NCBI GenBank assembly: GCA_013330015.1
Contig: DUJC01000061.1
Span: 1-10,865 of the forward strand
Reading direction: 5' to 3'
Source: Candidatus Poseidoniaceae archaeon
GTDB lineage: Archaea; Thermoplasmatota; Poseidoniia; Poseidoniales; Poseidoniaceae
DNA length: 10,865 nt
Shown: in pieces, positions 1-6,649 of the stretch
Position numbering within the stretch: the stretch's first letter is position 1
Layout: every line of letters starts with the position of its first letter
Position numbers and translations under genes: made by a program
Notes under the pieces: model-generated
Databases searched by the model: none
What the model was told of the DNA's origin: nothing
What the model saw: the letters and a program-made list of their open reading frames with translations, nothing else

Positions 1-159
1 ATGATGATTCATGGATTGCCAACGTTGGCAAAATATTTCCATCCTGATCTCTTTGATGATGTGGATGCTGAAGAGATACTGGATGATTATTTCTCGCAAT
101 ATCACGGAATTGACAGAATTGGAAAATTCGTGTGCGATTCGACGGTGGTTGCAGAATGA
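1..159 (+). CDS. C-terminal end of ABC-transporter periplasmic binding protein (BtuF/FepB-like), partial
   Basis: The frame is open from base 1 and ends at TGA 157-159, giving the last 52 residues of a protein whose beginning lies outside the window. The tail reads LAKYFHPDLFDD, then an acidic stretch (DVDAEEILDDYF) and YHGID. This resembles the usual C-terminus of cobalamin/iron-siderophore/heme binding proteins, where a 'hPd.F.d.d....l..f...ygi' helix closes the second lobe. The assignment is supported mainly by context: the next two genes are the permease and ATPase of that same importer class, and the permease start overlaps this stop (ATGA). The ATG at base 1 is probably internal, because a complete binding protein is usually 300-400 residues. 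The ligand cannot be read from this fragment. Confidence 0.7.
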   Translation: MMIHGLPTLAKYFHPDLFDDVDAEEILDDYFSQYHGIDRIGKFVCDSTVVAE

Positions 160-1190
160 ATCCACTCTCTGAACAGCACATTCTCAAATCTCGAAATCAA
201 ATAAAATCCATTGTTCTTCTAGGAGTTACGACGTTCGTTTTGGCACTTATTGCTATGGGTCAAGGTCCTTATGAAAAACTGGATATTTGGACCACGGCGA
301 AAATGATTTTTGGTTTTGAAACTCCTACCAGTACTGAGCATAGCATCATTTGGAGGATACGATTTCCTCGAATTCTCATGGCCATCGTTGGAGGCGTGGC
401 ACTCGCAACTGCCGGAGCTTTGATGCAAGGATGTTTAGGCAATCCACTTGTTTCACCATTGACACTTGGTGTTGCATCCGGTGCTGCACTCGGTGCAGCT
501 GTTGCCATCATGCTCGGATTCTCGATAATCGGTGGTCCACTCGCTATCATCGGCAACGCGTTTCTTTTCGCCTTGATTGTAGTGTTCATTATCATCCAAT
601 TGGGGAGTACACATTCCGTTTCTGCTGAATCATACATTCTCGTTGGAATCGCTATTACCTTCATAGCGGGCGCTATAACGTCGGTATTGAACTACTTCGC
701 AACAGATGAACAGGTCTCCCAGTTGATGCATTGGTCGTTTGGTAGTTTGGGAAGAGTCGACAGAGACACGGCGTTATTCTTGACGATTCCAGTCGTTTTC
801 CTCGTTCCGTTAGCGTTGAAATGGTCTTGGGATCTCAATGCATTGTCCGTAGGCGGAGATGAATTTGCCATTTCAACGGGTGTTAACCCAGCCGGATTTA
901 GAAAGATTGTTCTAGTGTTGTCAGCTTTATTGACAGCATTGGTCATTTCGTTCACTGGATTGATTGGTTTCGTTGGGTTAGCAGCCCCACACATGGCAAG
1001 GGTGATTGTCGGCAACGACTTTCGTAAATTAATTCCTAGTTCAGCAATCTTTGGGGCCTTCTTGATGCTGTTTGCGGACACGCTAGGACGCACTCTCTTC
1101 GCTCCTATCATCATCCCAGTTGGTGTGATGCTGTCCGTTATTGGCGGGCCCTTTTTCATGTATTTGTTGATTCGTAGCAAGGGTAGGTGA
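156..1190 (+). CDS. FecCD/BtuC-family ABC transporter permease (iron-siderophore, heme or cobalamin)
   Basis: This is the integral membrane subunit of an iron-chelate/heme/B12 importer; two copies normally form the channel. At 344 aa it has the usual family length, with about ten hydrophobic segments. Family landmarks are RIRFPRILMA (67-76), GALMQGCLGNPL (87-98), LGVASGAALGA (104-114), GFVGLAAPHMAR (271-282, the cytoplasmic coupling region that meets the ATPase), ADTLGRT (307-313) and IPVGV followed by GGPFFMYLL near the C-terminus. I chose ATG 156 because it overlaps the upstream stop (ATGA, 156-159), indicating translational coupling. An in-frame GTG at 132 would add eight residues and is less likely. 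Its stop overlaps the ATPase start. The sequence shows the family clearly but not which chelate is carried; the HugZ-like gene downstream points towards heme. Confidence 0.93.
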   Translation: MNPLSEQHILKSRNQIKSIVLLGVTTFVLALIAMGQGPYEKLDIWTTAKMIFGFETPTSTEHSIIWRIRFPRILMAIVGGVALATAGALMQGCLGNPLVSPLTLGVASGAALGAAVAIMLGFSIIGGPLAIIGNAFLFALIVVFIIIQLGSTHSVSAESYILVGIAITFIAGAITSVLNYFATDEQVSQLMHWSFGSLGRVDRDTALFLTIPVVFLVPLALKWSWDLNALSVGGDEFAISTGVNPAGFRKIVLVLSALLTALVISFTGLIGFVGLAAPHMARVIVGNDFRKLIPSSAIFGAFLMLFADTLGRTLFAPIIIPVGVMLSVIGGPFFMYLLIRSKGR

Positions 1191-2089
1191 TGGTTCTGTC
1201 AAGCATTATTACCGTGAAAAATCTCAGGTTTGGATATCCGAAAAATGAGGTGCTGAAGGGTATTGACCTTACTCTTCATGACAACGAATTGGTCTGCCTC
1301 TTGGGTGTCAATGGGGCTGGGAAATCAACGCTTCTCAAGTGCATATTAGGGATTCTAAAACATCAATCTGGAAACATTTCGTATGGTAATGTTGCACAAG
1401 CAATCAACGTAGGCGATGGGAACACCTCCTCGCAGTCCATCTCGAGCGAGGACCTCGATCCCATGCAAATGGCTCGATACATGTCGTACGTTCCTCAATC
1501 TGTGAAATCGAGTTTTTCGATTGATGTGTACGACACCATTATGCTCGGCAGAAGGCCATATATCGGATGGAGCATCAGTGAATTGGATAGGGAAATCGTA
1601 TCGAAAACGATCGAATTTCTTAATCTTGAAGACTTTGCATTCAGAAAATTCAACCAATTATCCGGCGGTGAACGCCAAAGAGTGATTATCGGTAAAGCCA
1701 TTGCACAATCGCCACGTGTTTTTGTTTTGGATGAACCGACCAGTGATCTCGATCTAAAAAATCAAATTCAAGTAATGAAGAAGTTGAAAATACTTGTATC
1801 CGATGAAAACTCTCCAAAGGCGGCTCTTGTCGCTATTCATGATATCAATATGGCAGCTCGATTTGCTGACCGTATTCTCCTCATGAGCGATGGTGAAATT
1901 ATTGCAGGAGGGACTCCCCGTGATGTGTTAACTCCAGAAAACATACAAAAGGTATTTGGGGTCACCTCAGACGTTATTGAATCGCAAGAAGACAACAGGT
2001 TTTGGATTCATGTCAAAGATGAAATCGGTGGAGAATTAGAAGATAAACATGTCATTTGGGAACACCAAAATAACGAAGATGAAGGATAG
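1190..2089 (+). CDS. ABC transporter ATP-binding protein (FecE/BtuD/HmuV type)
   Basis: This is the nucleotide-binding subunit that powers the adjacent permease. In the 299 aa product, all ATPase motifs are intact: Walker A GVNGAGKST (39-47), Q-loop VPQS (Gln103), signature LSGGERQR (157-164), Walker B VFVLDEPTSDLD (177-188) and the H-loop His217 in AIHDIN. The ATG at 1190 shares one base with the permease stop (TGATG), so the two are translationally coupled; a GTG at 1187 is also in frame. Two features are unusual for this class, which is typically about 255 aa. There is an acidic/serine-rich insertion of around 15 residues (about 68-92) between Walker A and the Q-loop, and an acidic tail after residue 257 (VGG-free, ending NNEDEG). 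Neither disrupts a catalytic motif. Cytoplasmic face of the membrane. Confidence 0.93.
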   Translation: MVLSSIITVKNLRFGYPKNEVLKGIDLTLHDNELVCLLGVNGAGKSTLLKCILGILKHQSGNISYGNVAQAINVGDGNTSSQSISSEDLDPMQMARYMSYVPQSVKSSFSIDVYDTIMLGRRPYIGWSISELDREIVSKTIEFLNLEDFAFRKFNQLSGGERQRVIIGKAIAQSPRVFVLDEPTSDLDLKNQIQVMKKLKILVSDENSPKAALVAIHDINMAARFADRILLMSDGEIIAGGTPRDVLTPENIQKVFGVTSDVIESQEDNRFWIHVKDEIGGELEDKHVIWEHQNNEDEG

Positions 2090-2935
2090 ATGATGAAGAT
2101 GTCAGATAAAGAAGAACCGAAGAAATTTACAAAACATGCACCGCAGGATGGTAGTGCCTCACTTACTCCAAAACTGCTTTACAACAAAAACGTAGCAAGA
2201 CCATCGCATGCAGAATACGCACGAACTATTGCATCGAAGATGCATGTGGCGACATTGTGCACGGTCTCAGAGAGAGCAGAAGGATTCCCATATGGTTCAT
2301 TTGTAACCTATGCAATGCACGAAGGAAACCCTGTTTTCTTAATTAGCCAGCTCGCTGAACACACAAAGAATCTCATTCTCGATTCAAAAGCATCCTTGCT
2401 CATCGCTGAACACGGTGAAGGCAATCCATTGGCACATGGACGAGTGACATTAGTCGGTCATTGTACGTTGGTCTCAGATCATGAACGTGATGCTGTTAAA
2501 GAGAGCTTTATTGGGATACATGAGAGTGCTAAAGCATATTGTGATTGGGATGATTTTGGATTTTACAAACTCAAGGTCGATTCAATTCGCTTCATTGGTG
2601 GATTTGGAAGAATGTCATGGGTCAACGAATCGAAATGGTTTGATGCTGAACCCGATCCGATGATTGAATCTGCAGAGGATATTGTTGAACACATGAACGA
2701 CGATCATTCCGATGCGCTTGTCCTTTATTGTAAAGCCATGAGTAAAGCAACCGAAACAACGGAGGCTGTGATGACGACAATAGACCGTTATGGGTTTGAG
2801 ATGATTGCAACAACAAGTGAGGGTCAACATCCAATCCGATTGGCGTTCAAGAATCAGGTCAATTCCTCTGAGTCAGCTCGAATTGAACTTGTTAAAATGG
2901 TCAAAGAAGCCAGAAAATTACTCAAATCAGAGTGA
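2090..2935 (+). CDS. HugZ-like heme-utilization protein (PNPOx-like split barrel + DUF2470)
   Basis: The 281 aa product begins with a basic, low-complexity N-terminus (1-35). A split beta-barrel flavin-reductase/PNPOx-like domain follows (about 38-180), with MHVATLCT near the start and the family-typical FIGGFGRMSWV at 168-178. A C-terminal DUF2470 domain (about 195-278) opens with EDIVEHMNDDHSDAL (196-210). This architecture is that of HugZ/HutZ/ChuZ, which bind and degrade heme to release iron. Related proteins, such as plant GluTR-binding protein, bind heme-pathway partners without degrading heme, so catalysis is not proven. ATG 2090 directly abuts the ATPase stop TAG 2087-2089; GAAGG at 2081-2085 fits ATG 2090 or 2093. 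Position as the last gene of the import operon suggests it processes or senses the imported cofactor. It converges on rmlB with a single base between the stops. Confidence 0.85.
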   Translation: MMKMSDKEEPKKFTKHAPQDGSASLTPKLLYNKNVARPSHAEYARTIASKMHVATLCTVSERAEGFPYGSFVTYAMHEGNPVFLISQLAEHTKNLILDSKASLLIAEHGEGNPLAHGRVTLVGHCTLVSDHERDAVKESFIGIHESAKAYCDWDDFGFYKLKVDSIRFIGGFGRMSWVNESKWFDAEPDPMIESAEDIVEHMNDDHSDALVLYCKAMSKATETTEAVMTTIDRYGFEMIATTSEGQHPIRLAFKNQVNSSESARIELVKMVKEARKLLKSE

Positions 2936-2936
2936 C

Positions 2937-3941
2937 TCAGTCGACCTCAAGATTTGTCGACTCAATCCATTCAGGATTCGTCATGTACCATTCAATCGTA
3001 TCGGATAAGCCCACTTTCCAGTCAATTTCTGGTTTCCAACCAAGCACTTTACTTGCTTTCTCATAGCCCATCGCATATCTTCGATCATGACCAGGTCGAT
3101 CGCGAACATGCTTAATCAATGACTCATCTGCATTTATTTGTGAAAGGATGTTTCGAACGATGGTAATGTTCTCTTGTTCGTTGTTTGCTCCAAAATTAAA
3201 GACTTCTCCAGTTTCAATCCTCCCAACAAATAATGCGAGCATAGCGCAAAGGATTCCATTCGCGTGGTCTTCGACATGAATCCAATCACGAACCTGTTTT
3301 CCATCTCCATAAACCGGTAGCATCTTGTTGTTAATCGCATTAAGGGTCATCAAGGGAATGAGTTTCTCTGGGAACTGGCGTGGTCCGTAGTTGTTGGAGC
3401 ATCTCGTTATGACCGCAGACACTTTGTGCGTATTAACAAATGACTGAACGAGCATATCAGAACCGGCTTTAGATGCTGCATATGGATTCTGTGGGTTTAA
3501 AGGCGTATCTTCCGTAAACGGTTCATCATCAGGGCCCAGTGAGCCGTAAACTTCGTCGGTTGAAACATGAACGAAGTGGATATTTTGTCCTTGCTGATTG
3601 CATGTAATAACGCTTTCAAGAAGAACACGCGTCCCATCAATGTTGGTTTCAATGAAGGGTTGGACCGAATTTATTGAGCGGTCAACATGGCTTTCTGCTG
3701 CAAGGTGGAGGATGACATTGATTTGCTTGTCGTTGAGTATGTTGTGGACGAGTTCATAATCGTTGATTGAACCATGAACAAATGTGTAGCGCTCATCCTC
3801 AACATCGTTGAGATTTTCTGGGTGCCCTGAGTATGTCAAAGCATCAATGTTGACAACTATTTCTACGCCGGGGATTGACAACGCGTTGCGTACAACATGA
3901 TTCCCAATGAAACCACAACCTCCTGTAACAAGGATTCGCAT
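2937..3941 (-). CDS. rmlB: dTDP-glucose 4,6-dehydratase
   Basis: This enzyme converts dTDP-D-glucose to dTDP-4-keto-6-deoxy-D-glucose with a bound NAD+. It is an extended short-chain dehydrogenase of 334 aa, a normal length. The Rossmann motif GGCGFIG is at 7-13, LAAESHVDRSI at 80-90, the catalytic Thr-Asp-Glu in STDEVYG at 128-130, and Tyr154/Lys158 in YAASK. NNYGPRQFPEKLIP and RDRPGHDRRYAMG are characteristic of RmlB rather than of UDP-sugar epimerases. I start it at ATG 3941: GGTGA at 3951-3955 lies 9 bases upstream, a good ribosome site. A GTG at 3950 is in frame but would touch that site directly. The start is one base after the rmlA stop, so the two are co-translated. No rmlC or rmlD is present in the window, so the product probably feeds the WecE-like enzyme. 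Confidence 0.95.
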   Translation of the reverse strand: MRILVTGGCGFIGNHVVRNALSIPGVEIVVNIDALTYSGHPENLNDVEDERYTFVHGSINDYELVHNILNDKQINVILHLAAESHVDRSINSVQPFIETNIDGTRVLLESVITCNQQGQNIHFVHVSTDEVYGSLGPDDEPFTEDTPLNPQNPYAASKAGSDMLVQSFVNTHKVSAVITRCSNNYGPRQFPEKLIPLMTLNAINNKMLPVYGDGKQVRDWIHVEDHANGILCAMLALFVGRIETGEVFNFGANNEQENITIVRNILSQINADESLIKHVRDRPGHDRRYAMGYEKASKVLGWKPEIDWKVGLSDTIEWYMTNPEWIESTNLEVD

Positions 3942-3942
3942 T

Positions 3943-4728
3943 CTATTCACTCACCGCTGGAAGCCATGGGCCTAAATTCCATTTTCGCATGAGGACGGAT
4001 GTTTCAAGCAACGCATCAAGCGTCCCGCAATCGGCCCAATGAGAATCAAAATGACATCCTTTTGCTAGATTCTTTTGCATAAATAATCTGTTAATATCCG
4101 TAATTTCCAATTCTCCGCGATTAGAATATCCCGTAGTTTCAAGGATTTCGTCAATCAGATCATACACCCTTGGAGTATACATATACAGGCCAGTAATGGC
4201 AAGATTTGAATCCGATACCGTGGGTTTTTCCTCCATGTTCACTATTCGCCCTGCACCATCAATCCATGCAATTCCAAAAGAGGTAGGATCCTCGACGGGT
4301 TTTAGGAATAAGTAACAGTCATGTGCATCGTCACTCACGAAATCGACAGCATAACTTCTCATTGATTGTTCGAATACATTATCGCCGAGGATTACAGCAA
4401 CATTTCGTGAGCCTACGAATCCTTTGGTCAATCGAAGGGCCTCAGCAATTCCTCCTGCTTGCTCTTGGTATGCATAACGAATGTCCAACCCAAATCGATG
4501 CCCATCACCAAGGAGAGCAAAAAATGAATTTCCTGAATATCCACCAAGAACGATCATGATTTCTTTGATGCCCATACGTGCAAGTGTAGCAATGGATTTG
4601 CAAATCATGGGTTCGTCGTAAACCGGCAGAAGATGTTTGTTTGTTGAGGTTGTCAGCGGCATTAAGCGAGTGCCCCACCCTCCGGCGAGAACCACACCAC
4701 AAATGTCCTCTGACTTTGGCATGGTCAT
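3943..4728 (-). CDS. rmlA: Glucose-1-phosphate thymidylyltransferase (short RmlA form)
   Basis: This nucleotidyltransferase makes dTDP-glucose from dTTP and glucose-1-phosphate. The 261 aa product has the signature loop LAGGWGTRLMPLT (14-26), Lys31 in TNKHLLPVYDEP, QEQAGGIAEAL (88-98), the metal-binding Asp116 in LGDNVFEQ, EEKP (166-169), EITDINRLFM (208-217) and Asp233 in WADCGT. It is shorter than bacterial RmlA (about 290 aa): it ends soon after the LLETSVLM helix and lacks the usual C-terminal helices. The catalytic core looks complete. An alternative is another NDP-hexose pyrophosphorylase, but pairing with rmlB supports dTTP. ATG 4728 is followed by a second ATG at 4722; there is no clear ribosome site, so translation may be nearly leaderless. 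It is transcribed divergently from the membrane protein at 4791, and a TTAGG-N4-CCTAA palindrome lies 18 bases upstream of its start. Confidence 0.92.
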   Translation of the reverse strand: MTMPKSEDICGVVLAGGWGTRLMPLTTSTNKHLLPVYDEPMICKSIATLARMGIKEIMIVLGGYSGNSFFALLGDGHRFGLDIRYAYQEQAGGIAEALRLTKGFVGSRNVAVILGDNVFEQSMRSYAVDFVSDDAHDCYLFLKPVEDPTSFGIAWIDGAGRIVNMEEKPTVSDSNLAITGLYMYTPRVYDLIDEILETTGYSNRGELEITDINRLFMQKNLAKGCHFDSHWADCGTLDALLETSVLMRKWNLGPWLPAVSE

Positions 4729-4790
4729 CCCAGAGGAACCACATTTTTAGGTTTACCTAAATTTAATTAGAAACACCGATTGGGAGATTT
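4729..4790. promoter_or_regulatory. Divergent promoter region between rmlA and the membrane-protein gene
   Basis: This is a 62-base gap between two outward-facing genes. AT-rich TATA-like sequence lies at about 4759-4770 (AAATTTAATTAG). Read leftward, a start site about 25 bases on would fall near 4738, just before the rmlA ATG. Read rightward it would fall close to the GTG at 4791. GGGAG at 4782-4786, four bases before that GTG, is a possible ribosome site. The palindrome at 4746-4761 sits between the TATA-like element and the presumed rmlA start, a position where a bound protein would block transcription. Start sites are inferred from spacing only. Confidence 0.45.
4746..4761. promoter_or_regulatory. 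Perfect palindrome TTTAGGTTTACCTAAA, candidate DtxR/IdeR-type operator
   Basis: This is a 7+2+7 perfect inverted repeat in the divergent gap. Its core is TTAGG-N4-CCTAA, which matches the core of the bacterial DtxR/IdeR metal-dependent repressor operator (TTAGGTTAGSCTAACCTAA is the published style of consensus). A two-base loop makes an RNA hairpin unlikely, so a dimeric DNA-binding protein site is the better reading. A second copy of the same core lies at 10467-10480. The regulator is not encoded in the window. Confidence 0.5.
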
Positions 4791-5498
4791 GTGCGAACAG
4801 CGGAAAAATCTCAGTTTTTATCGCTGCTAAGCAAGGATTTAGCTGTCGATTTGTTGGCATACATCACTCCATTTTTGATGTTCATACTTTTATTTGCCCC
4901 AGATGTATCCTTTTACGCACCAATCACAATGGTTGGAATACTCGTTCAGAGAAGTGTTTTCAAAGATCGTAGAATCTTACACGACAATCGTTACTGGTAT
5001 CTTGGTTTTATGCTGTACTTCTTTGGTGTTGTTGTCAACGTTAACGAAAGCCTAAGCAACGGATTATTTTTGTTGACGGTATGCTTCATGCTCGCTCTGC
5101 TTTCTGAATCAATCGAATTACCCGCATCAACTCTTTACACGAACATCATGATTAGTCTAAGTCTTACTCACGAATTGCTATTGTGTATTTTTACTGAATT
5201 CAGCACAGGAAGCGTTCTGATTTTTATCGTTCTTGGCATGTTGATGGATCGTGTCATGCTGGAAAAAGATACCCAAACGATGGCTGTTTTGTTCGGTTGT
5301 TTTGTTGGTGTTCATGCAGTTGGTTGGACACTTTCAGGAGAACCATTCGCCAACACGGCATTTGAAATTGATGAAATCGTGGAAAACTGGATAAAATTCA
5401 TCAGTGCACCCATACTTGGTGTGTTGTTGTTCTATGCAGCACGTTTCTCCCTTGAAACACTCAATCATGGGGAGGATAAAATTCTTGAAGAATCCTGA
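4791..5498 (+). CDS. Uncharacterised multi-pass membrane protein
   Basis: I do not recognise a family. The 235 aa product has about seven or eight hydrophobic segments, roughly at 18-36, 40-54, 68-85, 88-106, 114-134, 139-153, 164-181 and 201-218. The N-terminus is short and basic and the tail acidic (NHGEDKILEES). There is no obvious catalytic motif or signal peptide. A basic/histidine patch (FKDRRILHDNRYWY, 57-70) and an acidic loop (EIDEIVENW, 192-200) are the main polar features. The start is GTG 4791, with GGGAG at 4782-4786; the first in-frame ATG is only at residue 30, inside the first membrane segment. It shares a promoter gap with rmlA, and its last 38 bases overlap the 3' end of the wecE-like gene on the other strand. 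Location inside a glycan cluster suggests a role in surface-polymer export or assembly, but that is context only. Confidence 0.75.
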   Translation: MRTAEKSQFLSLLSKDLAVDLLAYITPFLMFILLFAPDVSFYAPITMVGILVQRSVFKDRRILHDNRYWYLGFMLYFFGVVVNVNESLSNGLFLLTVCFMLALLSESIELPASTLYTNIMISLSLTHELLLCIFTEFSTGSVLIFIVLGMLMDRVMLEKDTQTMAVLFGCFVGVHAVGWTLSGEPFANTAFEIDEIVENWIKFISAPILGVLLFYAARFSLETLNHGEDKILEES

Positions 5499-6603
5499 CG
5501 ATGTACTCAATATCTTCTTCATCCATAGAAAGGTGAAGCGGTAATCGAATCAAAGAGGCCGCTGCTCTTGAGGTCACAGGTAAACTCTCGGGGTCATATC
5601 CAAGTTCGCTTCCTACGGGGGATTCATGAAGAGGGACATAATGAATGACAGCTTGTATACCGTTCTCATTGAGGTGGATGCGAAGGCGATCTGCTTCCGA
5701 AGGATTGGGAAGCATTATCGCCAGCATGTGCGCATTGTGCTCGCAGCCACTCGGCTCGCGAAGAATGCGCAAGTAGCCCTCTTCCTCAATCGGCTTGAGC
5801 AAGCGCTCATAACAATTCCAGAGTTTTAGTCGAAGTGATATGTTTTCATCCAGTCGTTCGAGTTGTGCACACAAAAAAGCGGCTTGTAACTCGCTGGGAT
5901 AGAACGATGATCCAACGACTTGCCAATTGTATTTGTCAACGAGTCCTTTGAAAAATGCACTGCGGTTGGTTCCCCGCTCCCAGACCATCTCTGCCTTTTC
6001 CACATCTTCTGCATTGTTGATGACAAGACACCCTCCAAGTCCCGAGTGAATGTTTTTTGTCTGATGGAAAGAGATAGCCCCAAATCGAGTATGTGTTGAA
6101 AGAGGTTGAGCGTTCCACTGAGCTCCTAGACCTTGTGCACTATCTTGAATGCAAACGAGATTGTGTTCTTTGCAAATCTGGTTCACACGGGTATAATCAT
6201 TACCGAATCCAGCATAGTCAACGGCAACAATGCCTTTTGTGTTTGAATTTATTTTGCTTTCAAGATCATCAAGGTCCAACAACATCGTATGTTCATCAAC
6301 CTCGCAAAATACCGGTGTTGCACCAGTCCGCATGACCGATGATGCACTTGTCACGAATGTGTAAGATGGCACCAAGACCTCGTCGCCGGGGCCAAATCCT
6401 GACAAGAGTGCAGCCAATTCAAGCGCTCCTGTGCAACTATGAGTGAGAAGAACTCTTTCAGCACCAAGTATTTCCTCAAGCATATTTTGAACTCGTTTTG
6501 TAAATTCACCATTGCCAGAGAATTCCTGACTATCGAAGACTTCATTGACATAGTCCTTCTCGTTCCCAGTGAGGAATGGTACGTTAAACTTCACACTGCG
6601 CAC
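5461..6603 (-). CDS. wecE: WecE/RffA-like dTDP-4-amino-4,6-dideoxygalactose transaminase
   Basis: This is a DegT/DnrJ/EryC1/StrS-family PLP aminotransferase of 380 aa. It is closest in recalled pattern to E. coli WecE (RffA), which uses glutamate to convert dTDP-4-keto-6-deoxyglucose to dTDP-4-amino-4,6-dideoxygalactose (Fuc4N). Matching stretches include VLLTHSCTGALELAALL (51-67), GPGDEVLVPSYTFVTSA (71-87), VDYAG (128-132), QDSAQG with Asp154 for the PLP ring, SFHQTKN with Lys183 as the Schiff-base lysine, ERGTNRSAFFKG, VDKYNW, GSSFYPSELQAAFL and IHYVPLH. The start is GTG 6603: no in-frame ATG lies nearby, a stop sits eight codons upstream, and no ribosome site is visible, so it may be leaderless. 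Its substrate is the product of the nearby rmlA/rmlB pair. The 3' end overlaps the opposing membrane-protein gene by 38 bases. Alternatives are 3- or 4-aminotransferases of sister specificity. Confidence 0.88.
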   Translation of the reverse strand: MRSVKFNVPFLTGNEKDYVNEVFDSQEFSGNGEFTKRVQNMLEEILGAERVLLTHSCTGALELAALLSGFGPGDEVLVPSYTFVTSASSVMRTGATPVFCEVDEHTMLLDLDDLESKINSNTKGIVAVDYAGFGNDYTRVNQICKEHNLVCIQDSAQGLGAQWNAQPLSTHTRFGAISFHQTKNIHSGLGGCLVINNAEDVEKAEMVWERGTNRSAFFKGLVDKYNWQVVGSSFYPSELQAAFLCAQLERLDENISLRLKLWNCYERLLKPIEEEGYLRILREPSGCEHNAHMLAIMLPNPSEADRLRIHLNENGIQAVIHYVPLHESPVGSELGYDPESLPVTSRAAASLIRLPLHLSMDEEDIEYIVRILQEFYPPHD

Positions 6604-6649
6604 ACATGGACATACGATGCATGATTATTGATTCTTTTGAGGGCAAAAA
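6604..6649. promoter_or_regulatory. Short divergent promoter gap between wecE and the ATP-grasp gene
   Basis: Only 46 bases separate the two starts. AT-rich sequence at 6621-6637 (ATGATTATTGATTCTTT) is the only TATA-like candidate; read leftward it lies about 25 bases from the wecE GTG, which fits a leaderless transcript. GAGGG at 6639-6643, six bases before ATG 6650, is a good ribosome site for the ATP-grasp gene. No TTAGG-N4-CCTAA palindrome occurs here, unlike the other two divergent gaps. Confidence 0.4.

Noticed and set aside
692..1180. Antisense open frame of 162 codons inside the permease gene
   Set aside because: The plus-strand frame carries all FecCD landmarks; the antisense product shows no recognisable motif.
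2937..4728. rmlA/rmlB as evidence of dTDP-rhamnose synthesis
   Set aside because: No rmlC or rmlD is present in the window, while a WecE-like transaminase that uses the same intermediate is; rhamnose could only be claimed if those genes lie elsewhere.
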